Counted from the stretch's first letter, positions 18,501 through 28,039 are shown. The stretch is 64,000 nt of DNA from Polynucleobacter sp. AP-Latsch-80-C2 (GCF_018882185.1 NZ_JACVOY010000007.1:1-64000); one strand, 5' to 3'. The notes: generated by a model not told the origin, from the letters alone. Numbers and translations: made by a program.

Positions 18501-18890
18501 ATGAGCGCTATCAAATCCCGTTACTTTGTTAAAGCAGGTGAAGTCGAAGGCTACCATCCAGCTAATCACCTTGGCACAGTCAACCGCCGCATCATTGGCA
18601 CTGAGACTGTTGGCGCTAAACAGCTTGAAGTGCTTCATGGCACGATTGAAAAAGGTAAAGGCGCCCTACCTCATGCCCACCCAGGGATTGAACAGGTCTG
18701 CTACATGCTAGAAGGTCGAGCCAGAGCAGAGGTGAATGGTGAAGTCTGCGAAATGGGACCCGGAGATGCTTGCTTTTTTCCAGCGGATGCAATGCACGTT
18801 TTTACCGTGATTAGTGATGAACCTGTGAAACTTCTAGTGATCTACTCTCCGCCCTACGAAGAGAATCCAGCTAGAGTTATTCGGCCTTAA
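18501..18890 (+). CDS. cupin-domain protein
   Basis: A 129-residue single-domain cupin. Motif 1 (PHAHPGIEQVCYMLEG) and motif 2 (PADAMHVF) give a likely metal site of histidines and a glutamate. Typical of small cytoplasmic cupins that act as isomerases, dioxygenases or binding modules; no specific reaction can be assigned. It is the last gene of the acyl-CoA operon and is followed by a strong hairpin. Confidence 0.82.
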   Translation: MSAIKSRYFVKAGEVEGYHPANHLGTVNRRIIGTETVGAKQLEVLHGTIEKGKGALPHAHPGIEQVCYMLEGRARAEVNGEVCEMGPGDACFFPADAMHVFTVISDEPVKLLVIYSPPYEENPARVIRP

Positions 18891-18912
18891 TCGATCCTCT
18901 ATTGGAATGAAA

Positions 18913-18937
18913 TTAGCGGGCCTCTAGGGCCCGCTAA
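18913..18937. terminator. 10-bp hairpin between convergent operons
   Basis: TTAGCGGGCC pairs perfectly with GGCCCGCTAA around a 5-nt loop. It lies between convergent stop codons. The flanking T-runs are short (TTTC on the minus side), so termination efficiency is uncertain. Confidence 0.65.
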
Positions 18938-18941
18938 TACA

Positions 18942-19745
18942 TTAAACGATCTTGATGGATAGATCAGGCAGTCCATTGATTTGGCAGCGGATGACATCAC
19001 CCTTAACTACCGGACCAACATTCTCCGGAGTTCCAGAATAAATAATATCGCCAGGGAATAATTCATTGGCTTCAGAGAGCTTAGAGATTTGCTCAGCAAC
19101 AGACCAAATCATTTGGCTTAAATCTGCTTTTTGCTTAACAACACCATTAACGGAGAGCTCAATATTGCCCTGAGTAAAGTGCCCTGTCTTGCCAACCAAA
19201 AAGATAGGACCAATAGGAGCAGAGTGATCAAATGATTTACCGATCTCCCAAGGCTTCTTTTGATCGCCCATAAAACGCTGTAAATCCCTGCGGGTCATAT
19301 CAAGGCCCAAGGCATATCCATAAACCAGATCCAAGGCCTTATCCACGGGAATATTCTTGCCACCCTTATTCAGAGCTGCTACCAATTCCACTTCGTAATG
19401 GTAATTCTTGGTTAAGCTTGGATAAGGATGATCTACCAGCTTGTTAGGCGCTACAAACTGAATGGCATCCGTTGGTTTTTGAAAGAAGAATGGTGGCTCA
19501 CGGGTTGGATCCGATCCCATCTCTCTCGCATGAGCAGCATAGTTGCGTCCAATGCAATAGATGCGACGCACCGGAAACTCTTGATCGCTGCCAGCAATCG
19601 GTATGAAGACCTGCTCTAGTGGGAATGGCGTTTTCATCACCTTCTCATGCGCCTGGCTCATGCCCGCGGCACCTAATATAGTGGCGCCGAGACCAAGCTT
19701 AATGGCATCGCGGCGGTTTACATTTTTATTGTCTTTCATCATCAC
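18942..19745 (-). CDS. fumarylacetoacetate-hydrolase-family protein with Tat-like signal
   Basis: The 267-residue protein has the FAH catalytic core: RNYAAHAREMG, metal ligands in YHYEVELVAAL and GLDMTRRDLQ, and SGTPENVG. Ahead of it is an N-terminal NRRDAIKLGLG plus hydrophobic stretch ending SQAHE, which resembles a twin-arginine export signal. Family members are normally cytoplasmic hydratases or hydrolases of 2-keto acids, so a periplasmic, prefolded metal enzyme would be unusual. It is the last gene after another FAH gene, 33 bp away. Confidence 0.82.
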   Translation of the reverse strand: MMMKDNKNVNRRDAIKLGLGATILGAAGMSQAHEKVMKTPFPLEQVFIPIAGSDQEFPVRRIYCIGRNYAAHAREMGSDPTREPPFFFQKPTDAIQFVAPNKLVDHPYPSLTKNYHYEVELVAALNKGGKNIPVDKALDLVYGYALGLDMTRRDLQRFMGDQKKPWEIGKSFDHSAPIGPIFLVGKTGHFTQGNIELSVNGVVKQKADLSQMIWSVAEQISKLSEANELFPGDIIYSGTPENVGPVVKGDVIRCQINGLPDLSIKIV

Positions 19746-19778
19746 TCCTATGGATTGCTGTCAATCAATCGATATTTT

Positions 19779-20648
19779 TTATTCGTCCTGAATAGTGTTT
19801 TTCAGAATACCAACACCTTCAACTTCAATTTCGCAAATATCACCTGGCTTCATAAAGACTGGCGGTGTTCTGGCATATCCCACACCGGCAGGAGTTCCGG
19901 TAATAACAACATCGCCAGGCTCTAGAGTCATGCACTCCGTAATCAGCACAATGGTTTCAACAATCCCCCATAAGAAATCTTTAGTATTTGCGTTTTGCAT
20001 CACATTGCCATTTAAGCGTGACTGAATTTGCAAGCCATGCGCGCCTACGGGTAACTCATCAGGGGTCACAAGCCAAGGCCCAAATCCACCTATCTGATCA
20101 AAGTTTTTACCAATCGTCCATTGAGTTGTTTTACGTTGATAGTCCCGAATACTGCCATCATTAAAGACGCTGTATCCAGCCAAGCATTCCAAGGCATTTT
20201 CTTTGGTGAGATTGCGACCTCTTTTACCCACTACAAATGCGAGCTCAGCCTCGTAGTCCAACTTATCCGAAACCTTTGGACGAATGAGCGGAGACATATG
20301 TGCGGCTAAAGAACTTGGTCCTCTCATAAAAAAGCTGGGGTACTCTGGTCTTGCATTACCACCCTCTTTTGCATGGTCAGCATAGTTCAGGCCCATGCAG
20401 ACAATTTTTCCAGGGCGATCAATTAAAGTATCAAACTGAATATTGGCTACATTTTTAATAACTGCTTTAGGGTTATTGAGAGCTTGTTTTGCCTTAGACA
20501 TGCTGGCATCAAGCTCAATGAGGCCTAAGAGCGTATTGGGAATACTGGAATCCGTGGCGCACAAATCCACAAACTGCTGTGAATCCTTCGCACAAAGAAC
20601 GCCGATCCCTTTTTCATTATTTTTATTTCGATAGCTAAACAGTCGCAT
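19779..20648 (-). CDS. fumarylacetoacetate-hydrolase-family protein
   Basis: This 289-residue cytoplasmic enzyme carries GLNYADHAKEGG, the metal-binding DYEAELAFVVG, NDGSIRDYQRKTTQW and TGTPAGVG, all standard for 2-keto-4-pentenoate hydratase/ureidoglycolate lyase-type FAH proteins. It probably splits or hydrates a 2,4-diketo or 2-keto-enoic acid. Order in the operon (Bug, GGT, Bug, this gene, Tat-FAH) suggests catabolism of the compound bound by one of the Bug proteins. Specificity cannot be read from sequence. Confidence 0.88.
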   Translation of the reverse strand: MRLFSYRNKNNEKGIGVLCAKDSQQFVDLCATDSSIPNTLLGLIELDASMSKAKQALNNPKAVIKNVANIQFDTLIDRPGKIVCMGLNYADHAKEGGNARPEYPSFFMRGPSSLAAHMSPLIRPKVSDKLDYEAELAFVVGKRGRNLTKENALECLAGYSVFNDGSIRDYQRKTTQWTIGKNFDQIGGFGPWLVTPDELPVGAHGLQIQSRLNGNVMQNANTKDFLWGIVETIVLITECMTLEPGDVVITGTPAGVGYARTPPVFMKPGDICEIEVEGVGILKNTIQDE

Positions 20649-20736
20649 ATATCTCCAAATGTATTTTTATTTAGTTACTACGATTATCTGAGCAGTTTAA
20701 ACAACTCTTTGCAGGACACAAGCCTGAATGCATCAC

Positions 20737-21705
20737 TTATTCAGCGGTAATATTGGCTTCTTTGACGATCTTTGCATTTTCCAAGTAATCCCTTTGAATC
20801 TTTCTAGAAAATTCACCTGGCGTGCCAATAACGGGGACATTTTGAGACTTCCTGATACCCTCTTGTACGGACAGGTCACTCAAGACTTGATTGATTTGGG
20901 TATTGAGCTTGATAACAATGTCGTCTGGGGTGCGTTTGGGGGCAAAAAAGCCAAACAAAGAAACCAAGTTAGCCTCTGGATAACCAAATTCCTGCAAGGT
21001 TTTAGTCTGCGATTGCGAAGCCATGCGCTGGGGAGCACTCACTGCCAATACCCGGAACTTTTGTTGCTCTATCAAATTATTAACATTGGCCGTGGGATTG
21101 ATTAAGAGAATGTCGAATTGACCGCCCATGGCATCGGTTAATACCTGTCCGCCACTTCCCTTGTAGGGAATGTGGGTAAATTTCCCGCCTGATTTCTTTT
21201 GGAGCTGCTCCACCATAAGGTGTCCTACAGTTCCATACCCTGAGCTTGCTATCGAAATTGAGCCCGGCTTTACCTTAATCGCCGTGATCACCTCTTCAAA
21301 ACTTTTTACACCCAGCTTTGGCGTGGCTAGAAAATATACCGGTGAGTACATTACTTCAGCAACAGCGACAAAATCTTTGAGTGGGTCATAGGGAACTGAT
21401 ATCACTAAGGGGCTTAGAGTAATAGGACTAACAGCCGAGAATGCCAAGGTGTAGCCGTTAGCCTCTGACTTCGCAACATAATCCATTCCCAAGGTTGCGC
21501 CTGCTCCCGCGCGATTTTCAACCACCACCGGTTGATTCCACTTATTGCTTAAGCGAGTTGCAAGCTCGCGGGCTATCAAATCCGCTACACCAGATGCCGT
21601 GTATGGAACAATGATTTTGACGGGTCTATCAGGAAATATGGTTTGGGCAATGACTAAGCCCGGTAATAAAACTAAGCAAAAAATGAAAAAGCGGATACGG
21701 CGCAT
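20737..21705 (-). CDS. Bug-family periplasmic solute-binding protein
   Basis: A 322-residue exported protein (signal cleavage near IAQ). It belongs to Bug by VENRAGAGATLG, NGYTL and PYKGSGGQVL, but the first ligand loop reads VPYTASGVAD instead of the usual VPFPPGG, so ligand contacts may differ from the others here. It follows the gamma-glutamyltransferase-like gene by 3 bp and precedes the FAH gene by 88 bp. Confidence 0.9.
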   Translation of the reverse strand: MRRIRFFIFCLVLLPGLVIAQTIFPDRPVKIIVPYTASGVADLIARELATRLSNKWNQPVVVENRAGAGATLGMDYVAKSEANGYTLAFSAVSPITLSPLVISVPYDPLKDFVAVAEVMYSPVYFLATPKLGVKSFEEVITAIKVKPGSISIASSGYGTVGHLMVEQLQKKSGGKFTHIPYKGSGGQVLTDAMGGQFDILLINPTANVNNLIEQQKFRVLAVSAPQRMASQSQTKTLQEFGYPEANLVSLFGFFAPKRTPDDIVIKLNTQINQVLSDLSVQEGIRKSQNVPVIGTPGEFSRKIQRDYLENAKIVKEANITAE

Positions 21706-21708
21706 AGA

Positions 21709-23358
21709 TTAATACACAGCCGCCTGACCATCGCGACGTGGATCGCTTGCAGCAATATACCCATCCTCAATATCGTCTGACAACCTCCAGATGAATTGGC
21801 CTGCGCCAAAATCCATGTAAGGATCGTCAATCTTTTTCAAGGTATGACCTAAGTCTGACAATCCTTGAACGGTGTCAGCATTCATATTCGCTTCGACATC
21901 AAGACTGAAGTCGCGATTTACTTTCCAGCGCGGCGCATCACAAGCAGCTTGTGGTTGCTGACGATATGACAGCATGCGCAAAACCGTTTGTAGATGGCCT
22001 TGAGGTTGCATATCGCCACCCATCACACCAAAACTCATTTGTGGTACGTTTATATCGCCTTCTTGACGTGTCAAAAAGGCTGGAATAATCGTGTGAAATG
22101 GGCGCTTACCACCTGCAACGACGTTAGCGGACTGAGGATCCATTGAGAATCCAAATCCTCTATTTTGTAAACTCACACCCCAATCCGGAACAACCACTCC
22201 TGAACCAAATCCCATGTAATTACTTTGGATAAAGGAAATCATGCGGCCTTGCTCATCTGTTGCAGATAAGTAAATAGTTCCACCCGATTGCGGTAAGCCA
22301 AAATTAAAATGGGTTGCCTTATTGGGATTAATGAGTTTTGCGCGCTGCGCAAGATAATCTGGATCGAGCATCTGCTCAGGAATTACTTCCATTGAACGCG
22401 GATCAGCCACATATTTATAAACATCTGCAAATGCCAATTTCATGGCTTCGATTTGCAGGTGCTGACTCTGCACCCCATCTAAGGGCAAACTCGCGAGATC
22501 AAAGTTCTGCAAAATTCCTAGAGCAATCAGAGCGCCTATACCTTGACCATTTGGTGGAATCTCATGCATTGAGTAGGTTTTTCCATCCGCAGCTTTAATA
22601 TCTTGCTTGATGGTTCCAACCCAGTCAGGGCGATAAGCAGCGAGATCACCGAGTGTCATTGCGCCGCCATTACTATTGGCATAACTGGCAATCGATTGCG
22701 CAATCTCCCCTTCATAAAATTCACGAATACCTGACTTCGCTATTTTCTTAAAGGTCTTCGCGGCAGCCTCAAAACGAAAGATCTCGCCAATTTCGGGAGC
22801 GCGCCCGTGAGGCATAAATGCCTGAGCAAATCCTGGTTGATCACGTAACTCAGGTATAGCAGCAGCCCATTTATGGGCAACCACTGGCGCCATCGCATAG
22901 CCTCTTTCGGCGATCTCAATCGCTGGCTGCAATAAATCACCTAGCGGCAATGAACCGAAGCGCCGATGTAGCTCTTCCCAACCAGCTAAGGCCCCAGGGA
23001 CCGTTACAGAATCCCAGCCACGTTTAGGTCTATCAGCCAAACCATTTGCATCGGTGCCATATTTTTTAGAAAAGTACTCGGGATTCCAAGCCTGTGGCGC
23101 AACCCCTGAAGAATTTAAGCCATGCAATTCTTTACCATCCCAAACAATGGCAAAACAATCACTCCCCAGTCCATTCGATACAGGCTCAACAATCATTAAG
23201 GCTGCAGCAGCTGCAATCGCTGCATCAATGGCATTGCCACCTTGTTGAATAATTTTTAGGCCAGCTTGTGCGGCAAACGGATGGGATGTCGATACAACAT
23301 TGCGCCCCATCACTGGTACACGAATCGTAGGGTAAGGATTGTTCCAATTAAATTTCAT
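21709..23358 (-). CDS. gamma-glutamyltransferase-family Ntn hydrolase
   Basis: The 549-residue protein is a full-length GGT-like proenzyme. Hallmarks are STSHPFAAQAGLKIIQQGGNA, the autocleavage threonine at about T361 in SGGTIYLSATD, and NYMGFGSGVVVP. No signal peptide is present, so unlike classical GGT it should stay in the cytoplasm. Cytoplasmic relatives include cephalosporin-acylase- and oxamate-amidohydrolase-like enzymes, so amide hydrolysis of an imported acid is plausible. It is sandwiched between two Bug genes (21 and 3 bp), which argues for a shared substrate. Confidence 0.87.
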   Translation of the reverse strand: MKFNWNNPYPTIRVPVMGRNVVSTSHPFAAQAGLKIIQQGGNAIDAAIAAAAALMIVEPVSNGLGSDCFAIVWDGKELHGLNSSGVAPQAWNPEYFSKKYGTDANGLADRPKRGWDSVTVPGALAGWEELHRRFGSLPLGDLLQPAIEIAERGYAMAPVVAHKWAAAIPELRDQPGFAQAFMPHGRAPEIGEIFRFEAAAKTFKKIAKSGIREFYEGEIAQSIASYANSNGGAMTLGDLAAYRPDWVGTIKQDIKAADGKTYSMHEIPPNGQGIGALIALGILQNFDLASLPLDGVQSQHLQIEAMKLAFADVYKYVADPRSMEVIPEQMLDPDYLAQRAKLINPNKATHFNFGLPQSGGTIYLSATDEQGRMISFIQSNYMGFGSGVVVPDWGVSLQNRGFGFSMDPQSANVVAGGKRPFHTIIPAFLTRQEGDINVPQMSFGVMGGDMQPQGHLQTVLRMLSYRQQPQAACDAPRWKVNRDFSLDVEANMNADTVQGLSDLGHTLKKIDDPYMDFGAGQFIWRLSDDIEDGYIAASDPRRDGQAAVY

Positions 23359-23379
23359 AGATACTTTTCTGTTTTTCTT

Positions 23380-24390
23380 TTAGTCAGGATTAATCTGCGC
23401 TTGTTTAATGAGGGCTGTCCAACGCGCCCGCTCTCTTGCAACCATGGCAGAAAATTTTTCGGGAGTCCCAGGTGTTGGATCAGATCCAAGTTGGGCAAAA
23501 CGCTCAATCACATCGGGAGATTCAATGACTTTATTGACTGCAGCATTCAATTTTGCTACCAACTCAGGTGACATATTTTTAGGCCCATATAAGCCAAACC
23601 AAGTTGTAGACTCAAACTGACCTAGACCAAATTCTTTGCCAGCCTCTGCTACCGTTGGAACATCCGGCAACTGTGCAGACCGCTTGGAACCACCGACTGC
23701 CAAAGCGGTCATCTTGCCATCCTTGACTGGCTGAAGACTAGAGACAATAGAGTCAAATAACACATGCACCTTTCCAGAAACCAGATCGGGCATTGCTAAT
23801 GCAGAACCTTTATAAGGAACATGGGTCATGTCTATTCCAGCCTGCGCTTTAATAGCCTCAGCATTTAATTGGATAACCGTACCAACACCGCTAGAGGCAT
23901 AGTTCAACTGCCCAGGATGGGCTTTGGCATAGAGCACCAAGTCCTTTACCGTTTTAATTGGCAAAGTTTTAGTCACCGTTAAGATCGCTGGATTAACGGC
24001 TACCCCACCAATCGGAGTGAAATCTGTCACCGAATCATAGGGCAGTTTTCTGGGAAAACTGGGTGCAACAGAATGGGTGCTACTAGTTGTAAATAGTAAT
24101 GTGTAGCCGTCGGGCAATGCGCGTGAAGCTAGTGCAGCACCGATCGTGCCGCCAGCGCCAGGATGATTTTCCACAATGACGGATTGACCTAAATTACTCG
24201 ACAGTTTTTGCGCAAAAATTCTAGATAGCGAATCAGTTGCCCCTCCAGGTGGAAAGGGAACAATCATCGTGATGGATTTATTGGGGTAATCTTTAATACC
24301 TTGAGCATGCGCTCCCAATATCCCAAGAAAACAATAGGTCGCCAACAAGGCAATCCTGGATATAGATAGTCGAATTTTCAGAAATTTCAT
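23380..24390 (-). CDS. Bug-family periplasmic solute-binding protein
   Basis: A 336-residue exported binding protein; the signal ends near AHAQG. Motifs VPFPPGGATD, NHPGAGGTIGA, PDGYTL and PYKGSALAMPDL are canonical. It is the first gene of the minus-strand operon, with GGAGACAACATG as its start region. The 65-bp gap to the divergent VOC gene contains ATATCGTATAT and a GTATAT/ATATAC dyad, a probable operator for one or both operons. Confidence 0.92.
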   Translation of the reverse strand: MKFLKIRLSISRIALLATYCFLGILGAHAQGIKDYPNKSITMIVPFPPGGATDSLSRIFAQKLSSNLGQSVIVENHPGAGGTIGAALASRALPDGYTLLFTTSSTHSVAPSFPRKLPYDSVTDFTPIGGVAVNPAILTVTKTLPIKTVKDLVLYAKAHPGQLNYASSGVGTVIQLNAEAIKAQAGIDMTHVPYKGSALAMPDLVSGKVHVLFDSIVSSLQPVKDGKMTALAVGGSKRSAQLPDVPTVAEAGKEFGLGQFESTTWFGLYGPKNMSPELVAKLNAAVNKVIESPDVIERFAQLGSDPTPGTPEKFSAMVARERARWTALIKQAQINPD

Positions 24391-24410
24391 GTTGTCTCCA
24401 TTAGCTTTTC

Positions 24411-24443
24411 CAATATCGTATATGATAATTTTTTGATATACCT
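24411..24443. promoter_or_regulatory. probable operator between divergent organic-acid operons
   Basis: ATATCGTATAT (24413-24423) overlaps an inverted repeat GTATAT-N12-ATATAC (24418-24441). The size and sequence suit a GntR- or IclR-like dimer, but no regulator gene is adjacent. A near copy, ATATCGCATAT, lies upstream of another Bug gene at 47533-47543. Confidence 0.4.
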
Positions 24444-24455
24444 ATTTCATCTTCC

Positions 24456-25205
24456 GTGAGCTCAGCCCGCCCCAAAGAATACCTATTTGATCACCTAGTG
24501 ATTATGGGAAGAGATAGGCTGGATGAGCTTGGCGCCCTTTTTCAGGGCGAGGGATTTCACCTTACCCCTCTTGCTCACCATAACCTTGGATCCAGCAATC
24601 GACTCATCATGCTGGACTCTAGCTATCTTGAATTATTAGGCTGGGAAAAAGGCAAGCAAGTTCAAAGAGCTGAAATTGCCAATCAAGCTATAGATTTGGA
24701 TGCACTAGTGTTTAGAACGACTGATGCGCAGGCTTGCTATGAGCAATTAAAAGCATCCGGGTTTGCTGTCAATCCTGTACAAGACCTATCCCGTGAAGGT
24801 GAATTTATGGGAAATACGGTACTCGTCGAATTCAAAACAGTGCGATTTGCAGAGCAGCCGATTCCCGGACTACGGATCTACTTTTGCGAACACCTCACTC
24901 CAGAGTATGTATGGCAAAAGCTATGGCTCACGCATGCAAATGCAGTGGACTCGTTAAAACAGATCAATATCGCAAGCTCTGATATTCAAAAAACGGCGGC
25001 CAGTTTTATGAAACTCTTAAATCTCGATATAAATCATTGCGTCGAAAGTAAAGATTCCACGCGCATCATCTTGCCAAACATTGAACTCTGCATACAAATT
25101 CAAAATACTTCTGAAGGAAGCTATCTAGTGAGCGCGCTCCTTCAGAAAGGCCAAGCAGATCCTGTAGACTTCATTATCGATCAACATTTTCTTACCCATT
25201 TCTAG
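24456..25205 (+). CDS. VOC-superfamily (glyoxalase-like) protein
   Basis: This 249-residue protein starts at GTG with no visible ribosome binding site and resembles glyoxalase-like VOC proteins (YLFDHLVIMGRDRL at the N-terminus, then LGSSNRLIMLDSSYLELLG). Two repeats of the beta-alpha-beta-beta-beta unit are likely, the second from about residue 160. Metal ligands are not certain. It heads an operon with a Bug protein and a ThDP enzyme and may rearrange or cleave an intermediate made by them. Confidence 0.72.
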   Translation: MSSARPKEYLFDHLVIMGRDRLDELGALFQGEGFHLTPLAHHNLGSSNRLIMLDSSYLELLGWEKGKQVQRAEIANQAIDLDALVFRTTDAQACYEQLKASGFAVNPVQDLSREGEFMGNTVLVEFKTVRFAEQPIPGLRIYFCEHLTPEYVWQKLWLTHANAVDSLKQINIASSDIQKTAASFMKLLNLDINHCVESKDSTRIILPNIELCIQIQNTSEGSYLVSALLQKGQADPVDFIIDQHFLTHF

Positions 25206-25215
25206 GGGCTTACCT

Positions 25216-26193
25216 GTGAAAATCACTAACAACCTATTTTCTAAATATCTTGCGCTAGCTTTGACAACACTTGCCATGTCCGGTGCAGCGTTCTCTCAAA
25301 GCGATAAGCCACTCACTTTAGTCGTACCCTTTCCCCCAGGTGGAAGCACCGACATTACCGCCAGAACCATTCAGACAAAACTAGCTGAAAGAATTGGCAG
25401 GCCTGTCATTATTGAAAATCGCCCTGGAGCAGCCAGTCAAATTGCTACCCAGCATGTTGCCAGATCAGCGCCAGACGGAAACACCCTGCTGATTAGCTTT
25501 GACAATCACTCCATCAACCCGATTGTTAAACCAAAGCTGCCCTATGACACCTTCAAAGATTTTGTTGGAGTTAGCTTATTGGTTCGCTTCCCCTTAGTCA
25601 TTGCTGCCAACCCTTCAGTACCTGGTAATAACTTAGCGGAATTTATTGCGGCCGCTAAAAAAAGCCCTGGCTTATATAGCTATGCATCTACTGGTGTTGG
25701 ATCACTCAATCAACTAGCGATGGAAGACATTAAACGAAAAGCGGGCATCTTTGTTCTCCATGTACCCTACAGCGGTGGCGGTCCGGCCATTGCTGCCGTA
25801 GTTAGCAATACCGCGAGCATGACACTATTAAGTTATGCCGCGCTCAAAGGTCAAATACAGGCAGATAAACTCAAGCCGCTAGCAGTGACTGGCGCGCAGC
25901 GTCTCCCAGAGCTTCCAAAAACACCGACGGTTGCAGAGTCTGGCTATCCAGGCTTTGAGGCTTACTCGTGGATTGGCGCCTTTGCACCAGCAGAAACTCC
26001 GGCAGCAACAGTGAAAAAATTAACTGCTGACTTTCAAGCGGTTCTCAATGACCCCGAAGTCAAAACAAAATTATCCCAAGGGGGATTTGATGTTCAGGCA
26101 AGTGATGGTCCCGCTCTAGATAAATACACCAAAAGAGAATTTGAACGTTGGCAACAATTTGTTAAAGCAACAAAACTGAATTTAGAAGATTGA
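25216..26193 (+). CDS. Bug-family periplasmic solute-binding protein
   Basis: A 325-residue exported protein beginning at GTG, 10 bp after the VOC gene. The signal ends near AAFSQ. VPFPPGGSTD, ENRPGAASQIA and PYSGGGPAI are canonical Bug loops. It is followed one base later by the ThDP-enzyme gene (TGATATG), so the two are translationally coupled. The ligand may be a 2-keto acid, the usual substrate class of such ThDP enzymes. Confidence 0.92.
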   Translation: MKITNNLFSKYLALALTTLAMSGAAFSQSDKPLTLVVPFPPGGSTDITARTIQTKLAERIGRPVIIENRPGAASQIATQHVARSAPDGNTLLISFDNHSINPIVKPKLPYDTFKDFVGVSLLVRFPLVIAANPSVPGNNLAEFIAAAKKSPGLYSYASTGVGSLNQLAMEDIKRKAGIFVLHVPYSGGGPAIAAVVSNTASMTLLSYAALKGQIQADKLKPLAVTGAQRLPELPKTPTVAESGYPGFEAYSWIGAFAPAETPAATVKKLTADFQAVLNDPEVKTKLSQGGFDVQASDGPALDKYTKREFERWQQFVKATKLNLED

Positions 26194-26194
26194 T

Positions 26195-27892
26195 ATGAGT
26201 GATAAGTTGAATGGTGCGGAGGCTCTGGTCCGGATGCTGGAGCAGTACGAGGTAAAACATATTTTTGGATTATGCGGCGATACCAGCCTGCCCTTTTATG
26301 ATGCCTTAGCCAGACTAGATCACGGCATGCAGCATATTCTTACTCGAGATGAACGCAGTGCTGGCTATATGGCCGATGCTTATGCAAGAGTGACCCATAA
26401 AGTTGGCGTATGCGAAGGGCCCAGTGGCGGTGGCGCTACCTATCTATTGCCTGGATTAGTAGAGGCTAATGAATCTTCGATACCAGTACTTGGCATTACC
26501 TCTGATGTCCCCGTCACCTCACGGGGAAAATTTCCGCTGACAGAACTAGATCAGCAGGCCTTATATGCGCCACTGACCAAATGGAATACCACTATCGATT
26601 TGGCGGAACAAATTCCTTCTGCAGTCAGAAATGCATTCCGTGCCATGACTACAGGAAAGCCTGGCAGCACTCATATCTGCCTACCGCATGATGTACAAAA
26701 ACACGATGTTGCTCAGAGTGATATTTGGGCTCAAAAAGAACATTGCCAATATCCAGCCCAGCGTTACGTTGCCAATAGCGCTGATATCGAAAAAGCTGCA
26801 AGACTGTTGCTCGCTGCTCAGTGTCCAGTCTTGATCTGTGGTGGTGGTGTCATCAATTCAGGTGCTGAGCAGGTTCTTGAGAGCATTGCGCAATTACTCA
26901 ATATCCCAGTGTGCACCACTGTGAGCGGTCAAGGTAGTTTAGCGGGTACTCACCCCCTGAATGCTGGTGTTGTTGGCGCAAATGGTGGGGTCATGGCCAC
27001 CAGAGATGTCGTCAATAGTGCTGACATGGTCTTCTTTATTACATGTCGTGCTGGCTCAACTACCACTGAAAATTGGCGCTACCCCAATAAATCTATTCCT
27101 ATTGTTCATCTCGATATCGATCCCGAAACCATTGGCGCAAACTACCCTACTGCGGTTGGCTTAGTTGGAGATGCCAAATTAACTCTAGAGCAGTTATATA
27201 GCTATTTAGTCAGCAACCTTCAATCGCGCACCAGTAACTGTGTAGATGGTAAGGCAGTTGTTGCTAAAGCAAAGAGCGTGAAATTTGAATCTTTCCTCAA
27301 ATTAGCCAATAGTAATGAGGCGCCGATTCTTCCAGAAAAAATCGTTCATACCCTCAATAAGCTTTTACCAAAAGATGCCATCGTATGCGCAGATCCCGGG
27401 ACTCCGTGCCCTTACTTCTCCGCATATTTCATGAGCGATATTCCGGGCAGACACTTTATTACCAACCGTGCTCATGGCGCCCTAGGCTTTGCCATGTCTG
27501 CGGCAATTGGCGCCGCTGTAGGCAGACCTCAGTCCAGATGCGTTGCAGTAATGGGAGATGGTAGTTTTGGATTTACCGTTGGCGAACTAGAGACAATCAC
27601 GCGTTATAAATTACCTGTGCTAATGATTGTGATTTCTAACTCAGTCTATGGCTGGATTAAAGCAAGCCAAAAAGCGGGATACGATCAGCGCTACTTCTCA
27701 GTAGACTTTAATCGCACGAATCATGCCAAGGTAGCAGAGGCTTATGGCGTGCGCTCATGGACTGTTGATGATCCACTCAAACTTGAGGCAGTCCTAAAAG
27801 CGGCTATTGAATGTGGAGAACCTGCTTTAGTGGATATTATTTCCCAGCCCTTGCAAGATGCAGCTGCGCCCGTTAGCCAATGGATGGGCTAA
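26195..27892 (+). CDS. thiamine-diphosphate-dependent enzyme (acetolactate-synthase-like)
   Basis: At 565 residues this is a complete three-domain ThDP enzyme. E53 (RDERSAGYMADAYAR) is the cofactor-activating glutamate; the pyrophosphate/magnesium motif starts at GDGS 454 and ends at N482 (VISN). No regulatory ilvH-like subunit follows, so a biosynthetic acetolactate synthase is less likely than a decarboxylase or carboligase of an imported 2-keto acid. It is translationally coupled to a Bug gene. Confidence 0.85.
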   Translation: MSDKLNGAEALVRMLEQYEVKHIFGLCGDTSLPFYDALARLDHGMQHILTRDERSAGYMADAYARVTHKVGVCEGPSGGGATYLLPGLVEANESSIPVLGITSDVPVTSRGKFPLTELDQQALYAPLTKWNTTIDLAEQIPSAVRNAFRAMTTGKPGSTHICLPHDVQKHDVAQSDIWAQKEHCQYPAQRYVANSADIEKAARLLLAAQCPVLICGGGVINSGAEQVLESIAQLLNIPVCTTVSGQGSLAGTHPLNAGVVGANGGVMATRDVVNSADMVFFITCRAGSTTTENWRYPNKSIPIVHLDIDPETIGANYPTAVGLVGDAKLTLEQLYSYLVSNLQSRTSNCVDGKAVVAKAKSVKFESFLKLANSNEAPILPEKIVHTLNKLLPKDAIVCADPGTPCPYFSAYFMSDIPGRHFITNRAHGALGFAMSAAIGAAVGRPQSRCVAVMGDGSFGFTVGELETITRYKLPVLMIVISNSVYGWIKASQKAGYDQRYFSVDFNRTNHAKVAEAYGVRSWTVDDPLKLEAVLKAAIECGEPALVDIISQPLQDAAAPVSQWMG

Positions 27893-27901
27893 GCGCATTT
27901 C

Positions 27902-28039
27902 TTAAGCAGAGTAATTCGGGGTTGAGGGCAAGCTCACATTTTTCTCTGGAAGTTTTGTAATGTTGTAAGCCGCTACGCAAGAAGCGATCAACAACAATAG
28001 CCCCAATACCGCAAGCCAACCAATTTTCTTCTTATTCAA
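27902..28039 (-). CDS. small lipoprotein-like or single-pass membrane peptide
   Basis: A 45-residue frame starts at TTG with AGGAG 6 bp upstream. It reads three lysines, a run of hydrophobic residues (LAVLGLLLLIASC) and a short polar tail ending PNYSA. IASC fits a loose lipobox, which would leave a 25-residue lipopeptide; alternatively it is a single membrane helix. The strong ribosome binding site and hydrophobic-polar layout argue for a real gene. I do not recognise a family. Confidence 0.6.
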   Translation of the reverse strand: MNKKKIGWLAVLGLLLLIASCVAAYNITKLPEKNVSLPSTPNYSA

